The notes under the pieces are model-generated. The model had not been told where the DNA came from. It searched no databases and saw only the letters and a program-made list of their open reading frames with translations. This document shows, one piece after another, positions 1-17,500 of a stretch of 17,500 bases of DNA; position 1 is the first letter of the stretch, and the number at the start of each line of letters is the position of its first letter. The position numbers and the translations under genes were made by a program. Source of the DNA: Theodoxus fluviatilis (taxonomy: Eukaryota > Mollusca > Gastropoda > Cycloneritida > Neritidae); the NCBI GenBank assembly GCA_034096865.1, contig JAWQFJ010000531.1:185001-202500 (forward strand), read 5' to 3'.

Positions 1-36
<36 letters not shown>
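1..36. repeat. (CA)n microsatellite, left edge of window
   Basis: Uninterrupted CA dinucleotides from the first base, so the true left end lies outside the window. Looser CA-rich sequence follows to about base 140. Confidence 0.95.
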
Positions 37-41
<5 letters not shown>

Positions 42-139
42 CATGCACACAGACATGCCCTTGTACACACACTGAAATGTTTACATACACTTGCTCAGTT
101 GTACACACACTTGCTGAATTGTACACTCACACATCCACA

Positions 140-142
<3 letters not shown>

Positions 143-210
<68 letters not shown>

Positions 211-216
211 ACACAC
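143..216. repeat. (CA)n microsatellite
   Basis: About 31 uninterrupted CA units followed by an imperfect ATACACACACAC end. The histidine/threonine-rich open frame over this stretch is a product of the repeat and is not a gene. Confidence 0.95.
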
Positions 217-392
217 TCGTACACAAAACCTTGAGAGATGAGAGTTCCAAATACTCTGACATCTCTCAGATCATCCCAGCAATCTGAGATTACAGGAGGA
301 AGAGAGGAGAAGAAACATTTGTTACCAGTTTGTTAGCACAATATTTCCATGTGGATGTAAGCCCTTTGTGAGTGCTGGTGTTGGCTGTGCAG

Positions 393-545
393 GGTAAAGG
401 CCCCTTCAGGTCGGTCCAGGACTTGCAAAGTGTGCCTGGCATTGGACCCAACATCATTGACAGCAACCGCCACCTGCTCATCTGCCTGCCTCCCACACGG
501 CGACCTCGACAGTGTATCTGTCACCTAATCACCCCACATAGGTAG
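393..545 (+). CDS. Putative coding exon with a helix-hairpin-helix motif
   Basis: After an acceptor-like ...GTTGGCTGTGCAG at 392, frame 1 reads GKGPFRSVQDLQSVPGIGPN followed by IIDSNRHLL, then a basic tail with RRPRQ and a TAG stop at 543-545. The GPFRSVxDLxxVxGIG pattern is typical of the second helix-hairpin-helix of ComEA-, EEPD1- or KIF22-type DNA-binding domains, with PGIG as the hairpin turn. The partner first hairpin would have to lie in an exon left of the window. Two structures are possible. It may be the last exon of an upstream gene, with a candidate AATAAA at 759-764. Or it may be an internal exon using a GTAGGA donor at 542, which leaves two bases and would fit in phase with the candidate exon at 2700. 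The motif is seen directly; the parent gene is unknown. Confidence 0.45.
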   Translation, partial: GKGPFRSVQDLQSVPGIGPNIIDSNRHLLICLPPTRRPRQCICHLITPHR

Positions 546-1470
546 GAGTTCTATCTTGCCTGCTGTGGTAGTGGTGTTGATTGAAGATATGTTTCATGCA
601 TGTCATTGGAAGTAGATGCAGTGATGAGCAGTGCAGCAAGACAGGAACCACTCTGTGCCTCCCTCATGTTTGGCAGGTCAGGTTGTTGGATGTCTCTTGT
701 CTGTCACACAGTCTCTACTCTTGGCGTTTCCGCCAAGAATGATAAGGCCAATGGAGAGAATAAAAATGTTGTGGTTAAGGTTATATGGTCCCAAAAATAG
801 GGTTGGTATGTTGGCCTGAAGGGTTAAACCTTTTTTTTAAAAGAAGAGGCCAGAATGAACTTAGACCAAACTTTCTTTCACTGAGAACTCTTTTCTAAAT
901 TAAATACTCCTTGAGTGCTCATAGGACAGGGAAGATGGGATAGTAATTATATACATGTAGTTCATCGTTTACCATCAATTTCTTTCTTTGGTCCTTTTGG
1001 GTTTTTGCATAATGGAAAAAGTTTAGGGTTGTCAGAAAGAAATAGTGTCAGTCAGGTTACAGTAACCACACTTTTTTTTTGGGGGGTAGGGGCCTTAGCT
1101 TGGGTCTTCTTTTCTCCCCCCATGATAGTAGTGAATGACCACCATGTATAGTGATGTCTCCATGCATTGTCTTGGCTCCTGGACAAGTGGATGGCAACGA
1201 TCTAAAAATCTTTTCTGAGTGTATCGGGAACTTGACATGACAGACATGGGACATATGCATTCTTGAATCATCATGACTACATGTTCATCTTGGATAACTG
1301 CTGACTATCAACATTGCAGTGTGTCAGGCATGATGTTGTATTGTTCAATTAGCATGAATGTAATTGATCAGAGATCAGCAACCATGTTGTAAGAAATTAT
1401 CACTGTTTAACAGCAACATTGCAACATGTCATGTGTGATGCTGTGATGAGTGAATGTGTTTTTCCAGAGT
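546..1470. other. Non-coding stretch, no gene recognised
   Basis: AT-rich sequence without a convincing reading frame or splice-bounded exon. It holds a perfect 7-bp stem with a 4-base loop at 720-737 (CTTGGCG/CGCCAAG) and an AATAAA at 759-764. The latter could serve as a polyadenylation signal for the 393-545 exon if that is terminal. Poly-T/poly-G runs occur near 1071-1086. Confidence 0.5.
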
Positions 1471-1471
1471 G

Positions 1472-1509
1472 AGATTGTAATGGGGGAGGGAGATTGTAAT
1501 GGGGGAGGG
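1472..1509. repeat. Perfect 19-bp tandem duplication
   Basis: The unit AGATTGTAATGGGGGAGGG occurs at 1472-1490 and again at 1491-1509 without change. This looks like recent local slippage. Confidence 0.9.
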
Positions 1510-1729
1510 AAAGGTAGGAGAGAAGAGGGCTGGCTTACGTTCTTGTAGTGAATGTTGTCATGCTGTTTGAGAGTGAAGTCATTTTATGAATGGCTTCTAA
1601 CAAGTCGCACACATCATGAGAAGATACTCTTGCCAGAGAAGAATGGTCAGTGAGGGCTGTGTTGATTTTTCTCCTTAGAAGATGGGTGGGGAGGTGTTTT
1701 ATGGGGGTTGTATGTGGGATCTGGAGACC

Positions 1730-2018
1730 AGAGGCATGTTTCCCAGATGCAATTCTTACGCGTCATACATGATCCTTTTGATGGAACAGAGATGCATTTA
1801 CTTTTGAAGGGTAATTTTTAAATTGGTCAGAGATGAGCACTCACAGTGAATGCCTTTGTGGACAGGTTCAAGTAAGAAAAGCTTTTTGCTTAGCGAGTGC
1901 TCAATGTGAGCGCTCATCTATTAACATTTTTAAATACTTATTGAAATGAAACCCACCTCTGGTCCCACAAGAGGATCGTGCATGTTGTGTTAGGATTGCA
2001 TCTGAGAAATCTGCCTTG
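1730..2018. repeat. Long imperfect inverted repeat (foldback/MITE-like)
   Basis: A left arm of about 1730-1848 pairs with a right arm of about 1902-2018. The best-matching blocks are CAGATGCAATTCT at 1744-1756 against the reverse complement of AGGATTGCATCTG near 1992-2004, and GATGAGCACTCACA near 1832 against the reverse complement of the right-arm block at 1905-1918. By eye the arms match roughly 65-75 percent, with a ~50-base loop. This architecture fits an old foldback transposon or MITE. No open frame or target-site duplication was identified, so the class is unknown. Confidence 0.6.
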
Positions 2019-2699
2019 GTTTATTGCTGCATATGGCTTGGGCTCCAAACTTGCAGGGTGGGTTGAATGCATGATAGGGGCTCACTGATCATTCTAGTCC
2101 ACTAGAGACTTTGCCTGCTGGCAAAAGAGTCTCTAGCACAGTTCATATAACGTGATGGAACTAATCCGTCCGGTATATTCATAAGGAGGTCACACGAGAG
2201 GCTTGTGGGATAACACTCTGCTTCCTGACATATGCCGTTAAAGTAGTTCTAAGACTGTTTTGCACAAAACTCATTAATTGAGCTTGTTGAGGCAGTAAAC
2301 AAGCGATTATTCGATAAAATAAAATGTTTGTGTTGAAATGGAAACAAGATATGACATCTAAATGATTTCTGTAAAAAGTGGGGAAAATAGTATCCAGAAC
2401 GAGCTATTTTTGGCACAATGCTGTAACAAAGGGTCAAGTCTATTATGCATTCATTGCGAACTGCGCCAGAGTCGCTACTGACTCGGGTTCACAGAATGCT
2501 CACTGGTCTGACCCTGTCCTTATCCTCCTGGTAGCCATGTTGCCTGCTTGGGGTCACCCCAAGCTGAGCCACTGGAGTAGACCTTGGAAGTCATCCGCCA
2601 GGGATTCCACCTTCTGAGGGATGACTGGAGCAGCTCTGGCTGTGTGCTGCACTAGAGGTTGCAAAAGTATCCACACTGAGGAGGGCCCTTGTCTTGCAG
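2019..2699. other. Non-coding stretch, no gene recognised
   Basis: No similarity recognised. Base composition rises from AT-rich to GC-rich from about 2460 onward. That GC-rich block continues through 2934, which is why the neighbouring exon call is uncertain. Confidence 0.4.
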
Positions 2700-2934
2700 T
2701 GCCCGAGTGACTCGGAGCCAGGCAGCCATCGTGGCTGCCCGTGCCAGCAGTGTGGCCACACCTGTGGCAAGCGGCTCCAGACGTCGCCCACGCACCCGCA
2801 GCTCCTTGCGCGCAGCAGCCCTCAGCAGAGAGGCAGAGGGCCTGGAGGAGGACCTGCAGTGGGGGGATGCCACAGCGCCCCCTGCCCTGTTGGGCTGCCC
2901 TGTCCATGGTTTCCAGGACGGCCTCCACACACAG
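2700..2934 (+). CDS. Possible upstream FBXW7 coding exon (basic, disordered)
   Basis: The segment lies between an acceptor with a pyrimidine tract (CCCTTGTCTTGCAG, ending 2699) and a strong donor CAG/GTGGGT at 2935. In the frame ending in phase 0 at CAG it has no stop and encodes about 78 residues that look disordered. A basic cluster GSRRRPRTRSSLR recalls the N-terminal NLS of the vertebrate FBXW7 alpha isoform (GSKRRR...SLR). The phase matches the next exon (3784, phase 0) and would accept the two-base overhang of a 393-541 exon. Against this, all three + frames and a 136-codon antisense ATG frame (2964 down to 2554) are open across the GC-rich block, so openness is weak evidence. A decayed antisense mobile-element ORF is the main alternative. 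Confidence 0.38.
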
Positions 2935-3783
2935 GTGGGTGTCATGACTTGATGTATGTTTCATGAAATGTGCATCATAATTGTTTTTGCAAAATTTGTA
3001 AAAGCCTGCAAATCACAATGTGTTGTGTAAGTGTAGATAGAGATGTCAATACATGGTTGTAGACAGGCAGCTATTTCTCTTTTCAAGTAAAAGCATGCCA
3101 CTGGGCTAAACACCATTGTCACGACTCAGTTTATTATTTTTAATTTTAAGAAATTATAGAAAATGTTATGACTCTTTTGGCACGTGTGCTTTTTTCAGTT
3201 CTGCAGTGGCTTGTGCAGAACGTTTTCTTTGTGCATAATTGGTTTTTTAGCGTCCTGCATCGGTATATAACGGGTCACTTTTTCTTTTCGAGAGGAATAG
3301 GAATTGAAAAAGTGAAGACTAAAAACTTGATTTATGTAAGCCCGGTGTGGGCGGTTTTTAATAAAGATTTCTCATTTGTAATAATGATTATTTTTGTTCT
3401 CAGTTTTGTTTTCAGTTGTTGAGAGAGTTTTATTTGAAAGATGTCCATGTAATGTGAAGAGGTTGTTTTACGTTAAATTCTATTTGTGACGTGTTTGTTT
3501 TTTAATGTGATTAGTGACTGAGGGAGGAATTTCCCCCTTTTTTTTCTACTGTCCAGTTGGTGGTTGAGCCCTACCACCTGCCCCAACCGCGACAACCATG
3601 CAGGATTCTGTTGTGGTTGTTCACATTCTACCCCAGAAATAACTTTCACAGATTTTTTAAAAACATTTTTTTCTGGTAATCTACTCAGGCCCAAGTCAGA
3701 GAGTCATTTCAAAACCTTGCTGTAGACGTTTCTGAATTGTCTTATGTGTTCTTAAGCAACTCGTGCTCCATAATCTATTTCAG
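2935..3783. other. AT-rich intron-like sequence, no gene recognised
   Basis: T-rich and free of convincing coding frames or known repeats. It ends in the acceptor TAATCTATTTCAG at 3783. If 2700-2934 is not an exon, this is simply the 3' part of a longer first intron. Confidence 0.6.
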
Positions 3784-15843
<12,060 letters not shown>

Positions 15844-15938
15844 GTAGGAGTGTGGAATATCAGGGTATCTTGGAGGGGGCAACTTGTTGTCTTGTCTTAA
15901 AAGTGACTGGTTTGCTTTGACTGCTGATTATTTTTTTT

Positions 15939-16769
15939 GACTCACATGCGAAGCAAAAGTGAGTCTATGTACTCAGCCGTGTCGTCCGTCCGGGCGTAAA
16001 AAACTTAAACGGTGGATTTTTCTCGGACACTATTAAGTCTATCAACACCAAATGTGGCATGATGGTGTATGATGACAAGGCCTCAAAAAACATACATAGT
16101 GACTTGACCTTGCTTCAAGGTCAAGGTCACAGGGGCCATAAATGTGGTCTCAAAAACAGTCATTTTTCACATTTTCCCAATTTTCTCCCACGTTATTGAG
16201 AATGGCGACCTTAGCTACAAGTGGTATATAGGTCAAAGCAAGCCCTATCTTTTGATACCAGTTTGGTTGACCTTGCTTCAAGGTCAAGGTCACAGGAGCT
16301 CTTCAAAGTTGGATTGTATACATATTTTGAAGTGACCTTGACCCTGAACTATGGAAGATAACTGTTTCAAACTTAATAATTATGTGGGGCACATGTTATA
16401 CTTTCATCATGAGACACATTTGGTCACATATCATCAAGGTCAAGGTCACTTTGACCCTTATGAAATGTGACCAAAATGGGGTAGTGAACCACTAAAAGTG
16501 ACAATATGTCATGGTAGAAAGTGCCAATAAGCACCATTGTGCTTCCTATGTCTTGAATTAAGAGCTTTGTGTTGCATGACCTTGGATGACCTTGACCTTG
16601 GGTCAAGGTCACATGTATTTTGGTATGAAAATGTGTAAAGCATTTCTTAGTGTATGATGTCATTGGTAGGTTTAGTTGTTTGACCTTGACCTTGAAGGTC
16701 ACCTGAAGGTCAAGGTCATATAAAGGTCAAGGTCAAGCATGTGAGTCGTATGGGCTTTGCCCTTCTTGT
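15939..16769 (+). mobile_element. Helentron/pearl-like non-autonomous element, copy 2
   Basis: Same orientation and same borders as the copy at 12560, from GACTCACATGC to GGGCTTTGCCC and CTTCTTGT. Apart from a contracted (GTCC)n tract, only about a dozen or so substitutions are visible over 830 bases. Flanking sequences differ, so these are separate insertions and not a segmental duplication. It lies between a T run on the left and TGAATT on the right, in the intron after the 15570-15843 exon. An identical 63-codon frame in both copies (12793 and 16144) reflects recent common origin and is not taken as a gene. Confidence 0.85.
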
Positions 16770-17006
16770 GAATTGTTTAGTTGTGTCCTTAGCTTTGGTT
16801 TAACGTCTATGACGGGCCAAAGCAAACAGAATAAAAGTATTTACAGGAACTTCCCAACCCTTCAAACTTGTTTAGAATATTTTTTTGGTGTTATCTACAT
16901 ACTGTACATATCTTTTTGCCTGATATTTTCATTTGTATAATTATCAGAAGAGCAGGTGAAGTGTACCAAGATGAATTGGTGTGTAACTGTATTGGTGGCT
17001 TTGATG
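16770..17006. other. Intron sequence, nothing recognised
   Basis: Short AT-rich spacer between the helentron-like copy and the terminal minisatellite; no gene or element seen. Confidence 0.6.
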
Positions 17007-17500
17007 TCGGAACCCTGGCACTGAATGCTCAGTACATAGCCATAGTGGGAACCCTGGCACTGAATGCTCAGTACATAGCCATAGTGGGAACCCTGGCACT
17101 GAATGCTCAGTACATAGCCATAGTCGGAACCCTGGCACTGAATGCTCAGTACATAGCCATAGTGGGAACCCTGGCACTGAATGCTCAGTACATAGCCATA
17201 GTGGGAACCCTGGCACTGAATGCTCAGTACATAGCCATAGTCAGAACCCTGGTACTGAATGCTCAGTACATAGCCATAGTCGGAACCCTGGCACTGAATG
17301 CTCAGTACATAGCCATAGTCGGAACCCTGGCACTGAATGCTCAGTACATAGCCATAGTCGGAACCCTGGCACTGAATGCTCAGTACATAGCCATAGTCGG
17401 AACCCTGGTACTGAATGCTCAGTACATAGCCATAGTCGGAACCCTGGCACTGAATGCTCAGTACATAGCCATAGTCGGAACCCTGGCACTGGATGCTCAG
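17007..17500. repeat. 39-bp minisatellite, at least 12.5 copies, runs off window
   Basis: The unit is GGAACCCTGGCACTGAATG, CTCAGTACATAGCCATAGTS, with GGAACCCTGG at 17009, 17048 and every 39 bases after. The only recurring variants are G or C before GGAACC and GCACTG versus GTACTG. The right end lies outside the window. The minus-strand frames with a 13-residue period (VPGFRLWLCTEHS) come from the unit length being a multiple of three. Confidence 0.97.

Noticed and set aside
290..524. Minus-strand frames opposite the helix-hairpin-helix exon
   Set aside because: Shadow frames without family resemblance; the + frame has a recognisable motif and acceptor.
16944..17489. Minus-strand frames with a 13-residue period
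   Set aside because: Product of the 39-bp minisatellite; unit length is a multiple of three.

Overview
This is a piece of an intron-rich, repeat-rich animal nuclear genome. It carries most of one gene on the + strand: the orthologue of FBXW7 (Archipelago, Sel-10, Cdc4), the substrate-recognition subunit of an SCF ubiquitin ligase. Eight coding exons (3784-4053, 4555-4631, 5291-5438, 7561-7695, 9643-9870, 11312-11425, 14111-14292, 15570-15843) have GT/AG borders and join in phase into 1428 nt (476 codons). They cover an acidic N-terminal region, a basic NLS-like segment, the dimerization region, the F-box and about the first four of the eight WD40 repeats. The last repeats and the stop codon lie beyond base 17500. 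Protein similarity is high and all three degron-binding arginines located in this part of the propeller are kept, so the gene looks functional. Long microsatellites, minisatellites and helentron/pearl-like repeats suggest a lophotrochozoan, probably a marine mollusc; this is an inference from style, not a proven identification.

Layout: 1-216 is CA microsatellite. A short exon-like segment at 393-545 encodes a helix-hairpin-helix motif and may be the end of an upstream gene. 546-2699 has no recognisable gene but holds a 290-bp imperfect inverted repeat (1730-2018). 2700-2934 is a possible upstream FBXW7 exon with a basic cluster, though a decayed antisense mobile-element ORF is an alternative. 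From 3784 on, FBXW7 exons alternate with introns packed with repeats.

The intronic repeats are: a ~400-bp CT tract (4640-5036); a 1.1-kb piggyBac-type element with TTAA ends (5684-6795); a ~300-bp tandem array whose units carry RFX, ETS, YY1 and CRE-like motifs (8140-9435), ending near a hairpin plus CTAG (9483-9498); an 18-copy 48-bp minisatellite (10370-11231); a second piggyBac-type element (11688-13972) containing a 70-bp tandem array and interrupted by a nested ~860-bp element rich in AAGGTCA half-sites (12560-13419), with a near-identical copy in the next-but-one intron (15939-16769); a SINE-like retroposon with 11-bp target-site duplications (15121-15412); and a 39-bp minisatellite running off the window (17007-17500).

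Most long reading frames outside the listed exons come from tandem repeats whose unit length is a multiple of three, or from transposon remnants. The main points of interest are the two repeat families that carry arrays of consensus transcription-factor motifs inside FBXW7 introns, and the nested transposon that can be dated relative to its host element.
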